Assembly: GCF_900637855.1 (NCBI RefSeq)
Contig: NZ_LR134440.1
Location: forward strand, 1,860,001-1,924,000
Direction: 5' to 3'
DNA length: 64,000 nucleotides
From: Neisseria animaloris
Lineage (GTDB): Bacteria; Pseudomonadota; Gammaproteobacteria; Burkholderiales; Neisseriaceae
Positions within the stretch are counted from its first letter, which is position 1. Each line of letters opens with the position of its first letter. Both the position numbers and the translations under genes were made by a program. The notes below the pieces were generated by a model. The model was not told the origin of the DNA. It saw only the letters and a list, made by a program, of their open reading frames with translations, and did not search any database. This document shows positions 50,104 to 58,783 of the stretch, in pieces.

Positions 50104-51426
50104 ATGAAATCAGAAAACATTGCAGAAGTTTTTTCGTTAGATTATGAAGGAAGGGGAGTGGCTCGGGTAAACGGGAAAACGGTTTTTATTAAGGGGGCGT
50201 TGCCGTCTGAACAAGTAATTTACCGTCTTACCCGAAGTAAAAAACAATTTGACGAAGCAGAAACTGTTGCCGTTATAAAAGCATCCGCCGAAAGGGTAGA
50301 ACCTAAATGTTGTTATTTTGATACATGTGGAGGATGTGTTTTACAGCATGCTTCACCGTCATCACAAATTGCTTTCAAACAGAGAATATTAGAAGAGCAA
50401 TTATTACGTATAGGTAAGGTATTACCTCAGCAATTGCTTTCTCCTATTTACGGTATGCCATGGGCTTACCGCCACCGTGCACGGCTTAGTGTGTCGGTAA
50501 ATCGAGAAGGCCGTCTGAAATTAGGGTTTCAGTCCCGTAAAACACATGATGTTGTTAATGCCGTTAATTGCCCGGTTTTGCCAAAGCATGTTTCAAATAT
50601 GTTGCCTGAATTAAGAAATTTGCTGCAAAATTGTGCCGACAGAAAAGAGCGTGTCCACCATATAGAATTTTTGATTGGGGAACAGGTTACAGTTTTAAAT
50701 GTCTGTATAGAAAATGAACCGTCCGAAAGCACAAAGCAGAGACTCAGGAAGTTTTCAGATGGCTTGAATAAAACAAACGTTCAGGAATGGCAAATTTGGC
50801 TGCAATACGGCGAAGGTAAAGCCTTCCCATTTTATCCCGAACAAGCACCTCAACTCACCTACAGCTTACCGGAATTCGGCGTGCAAATGCCTTTTCGTCC
50901 CGGTGACTTTACCCAAATTAATCCTCATTTGAATGCTCTAATGGTCAGCAGAGCATTACGTTTGTTAGATATCAAAATGGGAGAAAGAGTGGCCGACTTG
51001 TTTTGCGGCTTGGGAAATTTCAGTATTCCCATGGCCAAACAAGGTGCTGATGTTGTCGGCATCGAAGGTGCCGATTTTTTAACTCAGCGGGCTTCCGAAA
51101 ACGCACGATTAAATAATTGTGGCAGTAAAACATCATTTCAGACGGCTGATTTGTTTGAAACCGATGCCGCCACGGTAGCGTCATGGGGCGTATTCGATAA
51201 AATGTTGCTTGATCCGCCAAGAAGCGGAGCATATGCAGTTGTTCAGGCCCTGCATAAGCCGTATTTGCCCAAAAGAATAGTTTATGTATCCTGCAATCCG
51301 TCCACATTTGCACGGGATGCCGCCGTTTTAGTAGATAAAGGTTATTGCTTTAAAGCGGCAGGTGTGATGAATATGTTCGCCCAAACCGCGCATGTAGAAT
51401 CCATAGGATGTTTTGAGTTGCATTAA
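50104..51426 (+). CDS. rlmD: 23S rRNA (uracil-1939-C5) methyltransferase RlmD
   Basis: The 440-residue enzyme has an N-terminal TRAM domain (about 1-60), an Fe-S cluster region with CCYFDTCGGCVLQH (C70, C75, C78) and a later NCPVLP cysteine. The SAM domain contains VADLFCGLGNFSIPMAKQGA near 299. The catalytic cysteine is in VSCNPSTFARDAA near 396. It methylates 23S rRNA. The gene is AT-richer than average for the window, like the operon that follows it. Confidence 0.96.
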   Translation: MKSENIAEVFSLDYEGRGVARVNGKTVFIKGALPSEQVIYRLTRSKKQFDEAETVAVIKASAERVEPKCCYFDTCGGCVLQHASPSSQIAFKQRILEEQLLRIGKVLPQQLLSPIYGMPWAYRHRARLSVSVNREGRLKLGFQSRKTHDVVNAVNCPVLPKHVSNMLPELRNLLQNCADRKERVHHIEFLIGEQVTVLNVCIENEPSESTKQRLRKFSDGLNKTNVQEWQIWLQYGEGKAFPFYPEQAPQLTYSLPEFGVQMPFRPGDFTQINPHLNALMVSRALRLLDIKMGERVADLFCGLGNFSIPMAKQGADVVGIEGADFLTQRASENARLNNCGSKTSFQTADLFETDAATVASWGVFDKMLLDPPRSGAYAVVQALHKPYLPKRIVYVSCNPSTFARDAAVLVDKGYCFKAAGVMNMFAQTAHVESIGCFELH

Positions 51427-51588
51427 CATCAAAACAAAAGATGTTAAAATAGTTTATTGATGTAATAATCAGTTAAATCATGTTATCATGATGCACTTAG
51501 GGGACAACATAGCTTTAATATGCCCAATACTTATCAGGTAGTAACATCATTTACCTGATTGGGTTGCTACACGTATCGGGAGATATCC
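51427..51588 (+). promoter_or_regulatory. Upstream region of the FimV-like operon
   Basis: This AT-rich gap has TTGATG near 51455 and TATCAT near 51482, too far apart for a standard promoter. An imperfect repeat AGGTA...TACCT is present near 51540. GGGAGAT sits just before the TTG at 51589. Confidence 0.3.
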
Positions 51589-51732
51589 TTGAATTATTCA
51601 CTTTTAATTATATTACTGGCGCTGCTTTTGCTAGTGTTGTTGTTTGTGCGCTACAAGCAAAGTAGCGGCAAACCGACAAAAAAGCAAAGCAAATCAGCCA
51701 AAACATCCAGGTCAAGCCGCCATGTTGCATGA
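51589..51732 (+). pseudogene. Membrane-anchor part of the FimV-like protein, cut off by TGA
   Basis: A TTG start with GGGAGA seven bases upstream opens a 47-codon frame: NYSLLIILLALLLLVLLFV (one transmembrane helix), then a basic Ser/Lys-rich stretch ending SSRHVA, then TGA at 51730-51732. The frame is the same as that of the FimV-like ORF that begins at 51763, and no other stop intervenes between them. The intact gene would encode an anchored protein of about 485 residues. The TGA may be a nonsense mutation (for instance from CGA), a sequencing error, or a readthrough site. Confidence 0.7.
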
Positions 51733-51762
51733 ACAGGGCATGCAGCCGGCAGTAGCGACTGG

Positions 51763-53046
51763 ATGGATAAAGTTTCGCAATCAGTTGCTGAAACAGAAAA
51801 TCAAGATTGGGAATGGGACAGCGGAGGTCATGCTGAAACTGCTACGGCATCCGTTTCTGTACAGGAAGTCGATCCGCTGACCGAGTATCAGGTGTATAAA
51901 CAGTTTGGCTATGAAAGCAAAGCGGCAGCTTCCCTTGCGGGTTATCTCGGCGGTTTGAAAGACGGGGCTCCTGAAAAACTTGTACATGAGTTAATTGGTT
52001 TGAGTCTGCGCACTAACGATATCGACTTGCTTGCGGACACGCTTGAAAAACACGGCGAAGCACTAACAGAGGAGAGCTTGGCCGAGTATATCAAAGCCGG
52101 CTTGATTGCAAACTCTACCCATCTGCCCTTGCGGGTTATGGCTGAACGCCGCTTAGGTTGGGGTATGAGAGAAGTTGCCCGTCAAATAGGCGAGAAAACC
52201 GGTTTGGAAGATCTTCAAGCCGCAAGCCCAACATTAACCATTAATAATACTGCGGATGCACAAACTTCAAATGGTGGTGCAAAATCAACGCGCAGTCCGA
52301 TTGTTATCGGCCAAGTTGACTGGAATGATGTAAGTAGTGAGGAGATGAGTGCTGTTATCGGCTTTGTGAAGCCTGAGAAGAGTGCAAGAATCCTAAATAA
52401 TAAAGTAGATTATGAAACGGCATTACAACAATACAATCGTGCCATTCAAAAATCTTCCAAGCCGGCAAGCTTGATCATTGATGCTCTGAAGTTAGATTAC
52501 CAACATGAAGAAGTTAATCAGTTTGCCAAGCACTTATGGAAGTTATATTACGCTTTGGGACAGTATGGACGTCAAGTAAAAGAACGTATGCTAGGGTGGG
52601 GATATAGCCTTGGTTATCATGAAGTATTTGATGATTTAGAAAAGGGGCCGTCTGAACAGAAAGTTCGCGAGATTGGATTGGAAAGAGGTTATTTGCAACC
52701 AACTTCCTTGCAACTGAAAGCCAAATACCGTGATCTGGTGCAAAAAGATGCTTCGCTTATCAGCGCAAACTCTTCTCCTGCAGAAGAAGCTATTAAAGAA
52801 GTGGAATCTTTACTGATGTACGGGCAATTGGAACAGGCTATCGGTACTTTGGAGCAGGCTGTCCTGCAATACCCGAAAGAGTCTCAGCTTTATATTATGT
52901 TGTTTGACTTATACGAGCGTGCGGAAGATTGGCCTCGATTGGAGCAATTCTTACGCTTGTTGCGTGAGCGTGTAGAAAGTTTGCCAGAAGAAGTTGTTTT
53001 GGCTATGAGCCGCCTGCTCCGCCGTGTCAATCAACATTCCAAATAA
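51763..53046 (+). CDS. FimV/TPR-like cytoplasmic protein, first gene of the GTPase-roadblock operon
   Basis: The 427-residue acidic protein starts MDKVSQSVAETENQDWEWDS and has no signal peptide of its own. Near residues 38-62 it carries DPLTEYQVYKQFGYESKAAA, which resembles the FimV C-terminal repeat (DPxxExxVYxxxGxxxxA). The middle is alpha-helical, and the last 90 residues look like TPR helices. No Shine-Dalgarno precedes the ATG; its true start is probably the TTG at 51589 and the TGA between them is a lesion. FimV-type proteins organise polar hubs for type IV pili. Downstream genes encode a receiver-like protein, a GTPase and a roadblock protein. Confidence 0.72.
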   Translation: MDKVSQSVAETENQDWEWDSGGHAETATASVSVQEVDPLTEYQVYKQFGYESKAAASLAGYLGGLKDGAPEKLVHELIGLSLRTNDIDLLADTLEKHGEALTEESLAEYIKAGLIANSTHLPLRVMAERRLGWGMREVARQIGEKTGLEDLQAASPTLTINNTADAQTSNGGAKSTRSPIVIGQVDWNDVSSEEMSAVIGFVKPEKSARILNNKVDYETALQQYNRAIQKSSKPASLIIDALKLDYQHEEVNQFAKHLWKLYYALGQYGRQVKERMLGWGYSLGYHEVFDDLEKGPSEQKVREIGLERGYLQPTSLQLKAKYRDLVQKDASLISANSSPAEEAIKEVESLLMYGQLEQAIGTLEQAVLQYPKESQLYIMLFDLYERAEDWPRLEQFLRLLRERVESLPEEVVLAMSRLLRRVNQHSK

Positions 53047-53072
53047 CCAAATACTTTTGAAGAGTACCGATA

Positions 53073-54173
53073 ATGGACAATCTGTTACCAAAAATTAAAA
53101 CTGTGCGGATTATGTTGCAAGAAATGGGCGAACAACAAGATGCCGTGTTTCGTATGGCATTTAAAATGCATAATACCACCAATTATGAAATTGTTACCCC
53201 GGAATCAGAAAGGGAGCCTGATTTGGTGTTGGTCGATACTGACACTGAAAAAGGTATGGAAAAATGGAAAACTCTAAAAGAAATCTATCAGGATATTCCG
53301 GTGGTGATGTTCTCTAGTCGAGAGCCCATTGTTACAACACCTTATCTAGCTAAACCGATTAAATTTGATACTTTGTTTCCCATACTTCGCAGCTTGTCTC
53401 AAGGAGGAGGTATTTTTGAGGCTTCTGGGCACAGAAATTTAGAAGAAGATGCGAATATCAATCATACAGCAGGGCCGCGTAAGACAACAATTCATCGATT
53501 TAATCCACAAAAAGGTTTGCTTGGTGCATTGAAATTTGCCAGCCAAGGACATCAAGATATTGCTGTGTTGCATGAAGGAAAACCGGTTTTAATCGTATTT
53601 CCGAGTATTCAGCGTGTATTGCTTACAATTAGTGCGGCAGAGTTAGAAAAATTAAGTAGGAATGATAACCTCGCAGTTGTATGCAAAGCAGTACCCGACA
53701 ACCCGCAATGGAAAGAAAAAGCTAAAGTAACCATTATGTCTTGCCTATGGCAAATGGCTATTTGGACAGCTCAAGGGCGATTAATTTATCCAATGACACC
53801 GCAGACCGTTTTTACATTAAAACGTTGGCCAAATCTTACACGTCTTGCGCCAGTACCTGAGTCAATGCGCTTATCTGCTTTTCTAACAAAAACTTCCGTG
53901 AATTTGAATATTCTCTATAAAGTTATGCCTTTGGATATGCCGGATATTTTAAATTATTTGGCAGCCACCTCTGTTACAGGCTTTTTGGCTACTGATAGTG
54001 AATTCACAGTACAAGATAAACAGGAAAATATTTCAACTGATAGCGTTAATGTTAATAGTGATGTGCCTGACAACCAAATGGCTAAAGACGCTGAAAAAGC
54101 CGTTAGTCCATCGGCAGAACAACCACGCAGTCTACTCCAACGCTTGATGCGTAAGTTAATCGGTAAACGTTAA
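53073..54173 (+). CDS. Pseudo-receiver protein of the GTPase-roadblock operon
   Basis: The 366-residue protein has an N-terminal CheY-like fold: DLVLVDTDTE at the position of the phosphoacceptor, PVVMFSSREP, and LAKPIKFD with the conserved Lys-Pro. The usual N-terminal acidic pair is missing (TVRIMLQEMGEQ), so phosphorylation is doubtful. The middle third (ALKFASQGHQDIAVLHEGKP) is unrecognised, and the C-terminal 60 residues are low-complexity followed by a basic end. It could act as a scaffold or effector for the GTPase encoded next. Confidence 0.65.
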   Translation: MDNLLPKIKTVRIMLQEMGEQQDAVFRMAFKMHNTTNYEIVTPESEREPDLVLVDTDTEKGMEKWKTLKEIYQDIPVVMFSSREPIVTTPYLAKPIKFDTLFPILRSLSQGGGIFEASGHRNLEEDANINHTAGPRKTTIHRFNPQKGLLGALKFASQGHQDIAVLHEGKPVLIVFPSIQRVLLTISAAELEKLSRNDNLAVVCKAVPDNPQWKEKAKVTIMSCLWQMAIWTAQGRLIYPMTPQTVFTLKRWPNLTRLAPVPESMRLSAFLTKTSVNLNILYKVMPLDMPDILNYLAATSVTGFLATDSEFTVQDKQENISTDSVNVNSDVPDNQMAKDAEKAVSPSAEQPRSLLQRLMRKLIGKR

Positions 54174-54190
54174 TATTTAAGGGGTATGTA

Positions 54191-54727
54191 ATGAAGGAAA
54201 ATAAGATTATCTTTACCGGTCCTGTTGGCGTAGGTAAAACAACAGCTATTTCAGCTTTATCTGATGAACCACCAGTTCAAACAGATGCAGATGCTTCTGA
54301 TATGACTTTAGTCAGAAAAGGGTATACTACGGTAGCAATGGATTATGGTGTAATTTGTTTGGATGAAGAAACAAAAGTTCATCTTTATGGTACACCAGGG
54401 CAGGAACGTTTCAATTTTATGTGGGAAATTTTAAGCCAAGGGAGTATGGGCCTAATTCTACTGTTGGATAATACACGTACCAACCCTTTAAAAGATTTGC
54501 AATTTTTCTTGGATGCTTTCCGAGAGTTGTTAAAAACAGCTCCGTTGGTTGTGGGTGTTACCAAAATGGATATCCGTTCTTTGCCCGGAGTGGATGTGTA
54601 CCAAAAATATTTAGCACAGAATAATTTTAATGTACCAGTTTTTGAAATTGATGCTCGCCGCGAGGAAGATGTAAAACAACTGGTTAGTGCAATGTTGTTC
54701 TCAATTGATCCGGGATTAGAGGTATAA
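54191..54727 (+). CDS. Small Ras-like GTPase, MglA/COG2229 type
   Basis: At 178 residues this is a compact GTPase. P-loop GPVGVGKT is at 10-17, the switch II/G3 motif YGTPGQERF is at 66-74, and G4 TKMD is at 124-127. G3 lacks the canonical Asp (LYGTPGQ), as in the prokaryotic COG2229 Ras-like group. Such proteins act as on/off switches controlled by roadblock/LC7 partners, exactly the partner encoded two genes downstream. Cellular output in this organism is unknown. Confidence 0.85.
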   Translation: MKENKIIFTGPVGVGKTTAISALSDEPPVQTDADASDMTLVRKGYTTVAMDYGVICLDEETKVHLYGTPGQERFNFMWEILSQGSMGLILLLDNTRTNPLKDLQFFLDAFRELLKTAPLVVGVTKMDIRSLPGVDVYQKYLAQNNFNVPVFEIDARREEDVKQLVSAMLFSIDPGLEV

Positions 54728-54728
54728 A

Positions 54729-55370
54729 ATGGAATCAACACTTTCTTTACAATCGAATTTGTACCCTAAAATCACTCCGGCGGGTGCTTATTATGCAGTT
54801 TCAGGAGATACACCAAGTGCCAGCCGTACCCTTTTGTATGGTTTATTACGTGCTGATGCAACAGAGACTATCAGTAGCGAAAAATTGTTAGCATGGGCAG
54901 ATACCAGTGATATAGATAGTGCATTAAATTTGCTTTATCGTCTACAGCGGCTTGAATTCCTTTATGGAGAGGAAAATATAAGTACAGATGATGTAAATTT
55001 ATCGGATGAGCAATTACCCGAATTATTGGCACAACTTTCCAATTCAGGAAGAGCTCTGTTAGCGGATGAAAACGGTTTATATTTCGCTAATGCAGGTTTT
55101 CATCATGAAGCGGCGGAAGAGTTGGGTATTCTGGCAAGTGAGGTTGCTGAGATTTCGGATAGACATCAACTTTTAATTAAGAATAATTTGCACATTCATC
55201 ATAATGCATGGGGTATTTGTGATCCCTCAGGTCAAAGCGAGTTGACTTTCTTTCCATTGTATATTGGCATGAGTAAACTAATTTTAGTAATTGGTGGAAT
55301 GCCTGATTTGAATAAAGAAGCTTTTGTTACTTTAGTGAAGGTTTTATATAACCGTTACGGAAGACAGTAA
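54729..55370 (+). CDS. Unknown protein between the GTPase and roadblock genes
   Basis: The 213-residue cytoplasmic protein starts one base after the GTPase stop, implying coupling. Residues about 30-80 are helical (TLLYGLLRADATETISSEKL) and may form a winged-helix or similar. The second half (GRALLADENGLYFANAGFHH onward, ending LILVIGGMPDLNKEAFVTL) has the alternating pattern of a roadblock-like fold. No catalytic motif is visible. A role as GTPase adaptor or effector is an inference from context only. Confidence 0.6.
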   Translation: MESTLSLQSNLYPKITPAGAYYAVSGDTPSASRTLLYGLLRADATETISSEKLLAWADTSDIDSALNLLYRLQRLEFLYGEENISTDDVNLSDEQLPELLAQLSNSGRALLADENGLYFANAGFHHEAAEELGILASEVAEISDRHQLLIKNNLHIHHNAWGICDPSGQSELTFFPLYIGMSKLILVIGGMPDLNKEAFVTLVKVLYNRYGRQ

Positions 55371-55443
55371 GTAAAAATTAAATTTATAGATAGTATGAGT
55401 GATGGGTTTATAACCTTTCATTTAAGTTTGGATTGGAATAAAA

Positions 55444-55806
55444 ATGCGTGAACAATTATTAATTTCCGTGCTAAGTGATTTGAATAATACTTCTACTGAT
55501 ATTACTGCATCGGCAGTAATATCAACGGATGGTCTGCCTATTGCGACTTTGTTACCCAATAATCTTAATGCTGATAGAGTAGGTGCAATGTCTGCCACTC
55601 TTTTAGCGTTAGGTAATCGAGCGGTACATGAATTGGCTTGTGGAGAATTAGACCAAGTGATGGTAAAGGGTAAAAATGGCTATGTTTTGTTAAGCCAAGC
55701 TGGAAATAATGCAGTGTTAGCATTAATGGCTAAAGAGAGCGGTAAATTGGGATTGATCCTGTTGGATGCAAAACGTGCTGCAAAACACATTGCAGATATT
55801 TTATAA
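55444..55806 (+). CDS. Roadblock/LC7 domain protein
   Basis: The 120-residue protein is a single roadblock/LC7 domain: MREQLLISVLSDLNNTSTDI, then ASAVISTDGLPIATLLPNN, then SATLLALGNRAVHELACGE and a final helix. The G-x-P after a beta-strand (DGLPIA) and central helix match MglB-type GTPase regulators. MglB-like dimers act as GAP or guanine-exchange partners of MglA-type GTPases. It ends the operon, 73 bases after the previous gene and 165 bases before tRNA-Asn. Confidence 0.85.
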   Translation: MREQLLISVLSDLNNTSTDITASAVISTDGLPIATLLPNNLNADRVGAMSATLLALGNRAVHELACGELDQVMVKGKNGYVLLSQAGNNAVLALMAKESGKLGLILLDAKRAAKHIADIL

Positions 55807-55932
55807 AATCATCGTTAAAATATCTTCATAATTTCTTATTAAGTAGCTAACATATTAAATTCATTAGTCAATTGAGTAATTCGTACTGATCACTATGCTG
55901 TTTTGAAAATTATTATAAATAAAGAGCATAAA

Positions 55933-55961
55933 TTGACAGGTATTTCAATTGATAATATAAT
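55933..55961 (+). promoter_or_regulatory. Consensus sigma-70 promoter for tRNA-Asn
   Basis: TTGACA (55933-55938) and TATAAT (55956-55961) are both exact consensus with a 17-base spacer. The tRNA begins 11 bases after the -10. This is the strongest promoter I can see in the window. Confidence 0.9.
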
Positions 55962-55971
55962 TTAATACATT

Positions 55972-56047
55972 TCCCCGATAGCTCAGTCGGTAGAGCGACG
56001 GACTGTTAATCCGCAGGTCCCTGGTTCGAGCCCAGGTCGGGGAGCCA
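55972..56047 (+). tRNA. tRNA-Asn (GTT)
   Basis: The 76-base cloverleaf has acceptor arms TCCCCGA and TCGGGGA, discriminator G and encoded CCA. The D arm is GCTCAGTCGGTAGAGC. The anticodon GTT lies at 56005-56007 in CTGTTAA, and GGTTCGAG forms the T loop. The anticodon reads AAC/AAT, so the tRNA carries asparagine. Confidence 0.95.
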
Positions 56048-56106
56048 ATTAAATCAACAAAATAGGCTGCAAAAAATTGCAGCCTATTTTGTTGATTTAA
56101 TTGGCT
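56043..56106 (+). terminator. 28-bp perfect hairpin overlapping the tRNA-Asn 3' end
   Basis: The left arm from 56043 (AGCCAATTAAATC...) pairs without mismatch with the right arm ending at 56106, around an AAAAAATT loop. The first five bases (AGCCA) are the tRNA's last paired base, discriminator and CCA. Its length exceeds ordinary terminators and its distal part is AT-rich. It probably ends the tRNA transcript, but it could also affect 3' processing. Confidence 0.75.
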
Positions 56107-56379
56107 TGTCAGGTTATTTATATTTTTACAAAAATCTTATTCTTTTATCAAATCAAAAAAAGCTGAAGTTTCCGTAAACTTGATAAGCATAAATCCTTGT
56201 TCTTACGTATCTTAATAGTTATTTGATATGATTTGGTGGTGTTTTGTATGAGTAGAGCTTTTTGAAGGCTAATTTCTTCAAGTATATTGAAGAGAACCTT
56301 GCTGTTTTACTGATTAGAAAGCATATTTTCACAATAATTTTGATAATAGCTCGATAAATTAATCATCAAAAATCACTGC
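56107..56379. other. Gene-free AT-rich region after tRNA-Asn
   Basis: AT-rich sequence without uptake sequences or a convincing ORF. It may hold remnants of the unit described immediately downstream. I see no RNA structure I can support. Confidence 0.4.
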
Positions 56380-56550
56380 ATGTTTAGAAATGCAATTTGG
56401 TTGATAATGTGGCTTGTCCAATCCTCAATTCAAAAATCCCTATTACGTACATTAATTTCTAATATTTATCTTGCATTAATAATTTTTGTCTTTTTGATTG
56501 CAATACTTAGTGCTTTTGTGACAACTGATAGATATTCAAACGCATTCTAG
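56380..56550 (+). pseudogene. Short ORF resembling the N-terminus of a sensor kinase
   Basis: A 56-residue ORF (MFRNAIWLIMWLVQSSIQKS, then helix YLALIIFVFLIAILSAFV, then TTDRYSNAF) ends in TAG. The pattern of a basic N-terminal helix followed by one hydrophobic helix and a polar boundary resembles the start of many sensor histidine kinases. No kinase domain follows, and the next 200 bases contain stops in all frames. It may be a decayed 5' end. Confidence 0.3.
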
Positions 56551-56776
56551 CCATTGGTTTGATTGATTTTGTTAACTGCCAACTTATTAGAAAAGGTTTA
56601 AGATTCGATACTTAAAATTTTGATAATCTTCGGTACTATTGTTTGAAATACTGATAATGAATAATGTCGAATTTATCTATGAAGGATAAAAAGAGTAGTA
56701 TTATCAATCGAATCGCTATCGGTAAAAATACTGACGTTTATTGAATCAAAAAAATGATTATTTTAATCAGTATAAA
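56551..56776. other. Gene-free remainder between the remnant and rplS
   Basis: AT-rich sequence, all six frames interrupted. Nothing recognised apart from the rplS terminator at its right end. Confidence 0.4.
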
Positions 56777-56806
56777 AATACCCGCTCTCTTATAAAGGCG
56801 GGTATT
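56777..56806 (-). terminator. Intrinsic terminator of the rpsP-rimM-trmD-rplS operon
   Basis: AATACCCGC pairs with GCGGGTATT across a 12-base loop; on the minus strand it is followed by TTTTTATA. It lies 17 bases beyond the rplS stop. Confidence 0.8.
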
Positions 56807-56822
56807 GTTCATGATGATTAAA

Positions 56823-57188
56823 TTAACCTTTGCGTGCCGGCAATTTTTCTTTAATGCGGGCTGCTTTACCAGTCAGACCGCGTAAATAGTATAGTTTGGC
56901 TCGGCGCACATCACCACGGCGTTTAACTTCGATTTTTTCCACGTTGGGCGAGTACAGTTGGAAAGTACGCTCAACGCCTTCTCCACTAGAAATTTTACGT
57001 ACGATGAAGCTACTGTTCAAACCGCGGTTACGGCGGGCAATTACCACACCTTCGTAGGCTTGTAAACGAGTACGGCTACCCTCGGTTACGCGTACGGATA
57101 CCACAACAGTATCGCCTGGGGCGAATTCGGGGATTTCTTTATTTAAACGAGCAATTTCTTCTTGCTCTAATTGTTGAATCAAGTTCAT
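56823..57188 (-). CDS. rplS: Ribosomal protein bL19
   Basis: The 121-residue protein of the large subunit has the L19 core [20 protein letters not shown], then [20 protein letters not shown] and [20 protein letters not shown]. It sits at the 30S-50S interface. Last gene of the conserved operon, 11 bases after trmD. Confidence 0.98.
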   Translation of the reverse strand: MNLIQQLEQEEIARLNKEIPEFAPGDTVVVSVRVTEGSRTRLQAYEGVVIARRNRGLNSSFIVRKISSGEGVERTFQLYSPNVEKIEVKRRGDVRRAKLYYLRGLTGKAARIKEKLPARKG

Positions 57189-57199
57189 CTGTTTATTTC

Positions 57200-57955
57200 C
57201 TAATTATGATTGGTGTCCTGTTGCTCTTGTTTGATTTCATCTAAGAGGCGGGACTCCTTTGGGATTAAACTGCGCTTTTCCAATAAGTCGGGTCGGCGCG
57301 CCAAGGTGCGTCGTAGCGATTCTTTTAATCGCCACTCGGCAATCAGGTTATGGTTGCCCGAACGTAATACTTCGGGAACTTCCATACCCTGAAATTCTAT
57401 TGGTCTGGTGTAGTGGGGGCAATCTAACAGGCCGTCTGCAAAAGAATCTTGTTCAGCCGATTGCGTATCGCCCAATACACCGGGAATTAATCTTAAGACG
57501 GCATCTATCAGCATCATGGCCGGTAATTCGCCGCCGGAAACGACAAAATCACCTATGCTGATTTCTTCATCTACACTGCTCTGCAATAAGCGTTCGTCTA
57601 TGCCTTCATAGCGACCGCAGAGTAGTATAAGGTTATCTAATGTTGCCAGCTTAGTAGCTTTCGCGTGGGTTAGCGGCACGCCTTGCGGGCTGAGGTAAAT
57701 CACCCTGCTATTGTTATTGCTATGGTGAGATTTGGCTTCTTCGATGGCTGCTTGCAATGGAGGAGCCATCATAATCATACCGGGACCGCCGCCAAAAGGA
57801 CGGTCGTCAATATAGCCCAGTTTGTTGTCGGCAAAACGGCGGGGATTGATGGCCTGAAACTGCCAAAGGTTCTGTTTTCGTGCCCGTCCGGTTACGCCGT
57901 ACCCGGTAATGCTTGCAAACATTTCCGGAAATAGGGTAATGACTTGAATCAGCAT
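57200..57955 (-). CDS. trmD: tRNA (guanine-37-N1) methyltransferase
   Basis: The 251-residue SPOUT enzyme starts at [20 protein letters not shown], overlapping the rimM stop by one base (TGATG); six upstream codons belong to a longer frame I reject. Knot-region residues include [29 protein letters not shown] and DCPHYTRP. It methylates G37 next to the anticodon and prevents frameshifting. Confidence 0.98.
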   Translation of the reverse strand: MLIQVITLFPEMFASITGYGVTGRARKQNLWQFQAINPRRFADNKLGYIDDRPFGGGPGMIMMAPPLQAAIEEAKSHHSNNNSRVIYLSPQGVPLTHAKATKLATLDNLILLCGRYEGIDERLLQSSVDEEISIGDFVVSGGELPAMMLIDAVLRLIPGVLGDTQSAEQDSFADGLLDCPHYTRPIEFQGMEVPEVLRSGNHNLIAEWRLKESLRRTLARRPDLLEKRSLIPKESRLLDEIKQEQQDTNHN

Positions 57956-58464
57956 CAGTAATCCAAACCCCAATCAACAGTAATGGTTTTATTTTCCGTA
58001 TCCACGTTTTCGATATAGTAGGATACGAAAGGTATCAATTTTTGACCATGCTCACCGTTGATAACCAAGACATCGTGGGCACCTGTTTCCATGAGGTTTT
58101 TAACGGTGCCGAGATTAATGCCTTCGGTGTTTGTTACGCTCATGCCTACTAAATCGGCCCAGTAATATTCGTCTTCTTCTGCCGGAGCGAAAGATTCGCG
58201 AGAGATTTCGATAGTATAGCCGCGCAATGCAAATGCCTCGTCACGGTCGCCTATTCCTTCGAATTTTACCTGTAATTCGCCGTTAATTACTTTGCCGCTT
58301 TCCAGAGTAACTTGCAGGCGATGATCGTTTTTGCTTAGCTGCCACTCTGGGTAGTCTAAAAGACTATCGGCGTATTCGGTATTGGCGGCGATTTTGAGCC
58401 AGCCTTTAATGCCGAATACGCCTTTGATGTAGCCCATAGCTACCCGTTGTTGAGTGTCGGTCAT
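57955..58464 (-). CDS. rimM: 16S rRNA processing protein RimM
   Basis: The 169-residue protein has an N-terminal RimM domain ([20 protein letters not shown]) and a C-terminal PRC-barrel ([20 protein letters not shown]). It helps mature the 30S head around S19. It lies between rpsP and trmD in the universal order. Confidence 0.98.
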   Translation of the reverse strand: MTDTQQRVAMGYIKGVFGIKGWLKIAANTEYADSLLDYPEWQLSKNDHRLQVTLESGKVINGELQVKFEGIGDRDEAFALRGYTIEISRESFAPAEEDEYYWADLVGMSVTNTEGINLGTVKNLMETGAHDVLVINGEHGQKLIPFVSYYIENVDTENKTITVDWGLDY

Positions 58465-58479
58465 GGCAGTAGTGTTTAA

Positions 58480-58728
58480 TTAAGCGGCAACTTTTTGTTC
58501 TTTAACCAGCTTGGCCACGGCATCGCTTACTTGTGCGCCTTGTGCGATCCAGTGGTTCAAACGCTCGGCATTCAGGCGCACGCGTTCTTGTTTTTCGTTG
58601 GCAACGGGGTTATAGAAGCCTACGCGCTCAATGAAGCGGCCGTCGCGGCGGTTGCGTGAGTCGGTAACAACTACGTTGTAAAACGGGCGGTGTTTTGAGC
58701 CGCTGCGGGCTAAACGGATAACTACCAT
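58480..58728 (-). CDS. rpsP: Ribosomal protein bS16
   Basis: The 82-residue small-subunit protein starts [20 protein letters not shown], with [20 protein letters not shown] as the family signature. First gene of the rpsP-rimM-trmD-rplS operon, separated by 55 bases from the Pat-like gene. Confidence 0.98.
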   Translation of the reverse strand: MVVIRLARSGSKHRPFYNVVVTDSRNRRDGRFIERVGFYNPVANEKQERVRLNAERLNHWIAQGAQVSDAVAKLVKEQKVAA

Positions 58729-58783
58729 GGTAATTCCTTTTGTGAAAATCGGATATATAGAAAACCGCTAATTTTAGGGCAAT

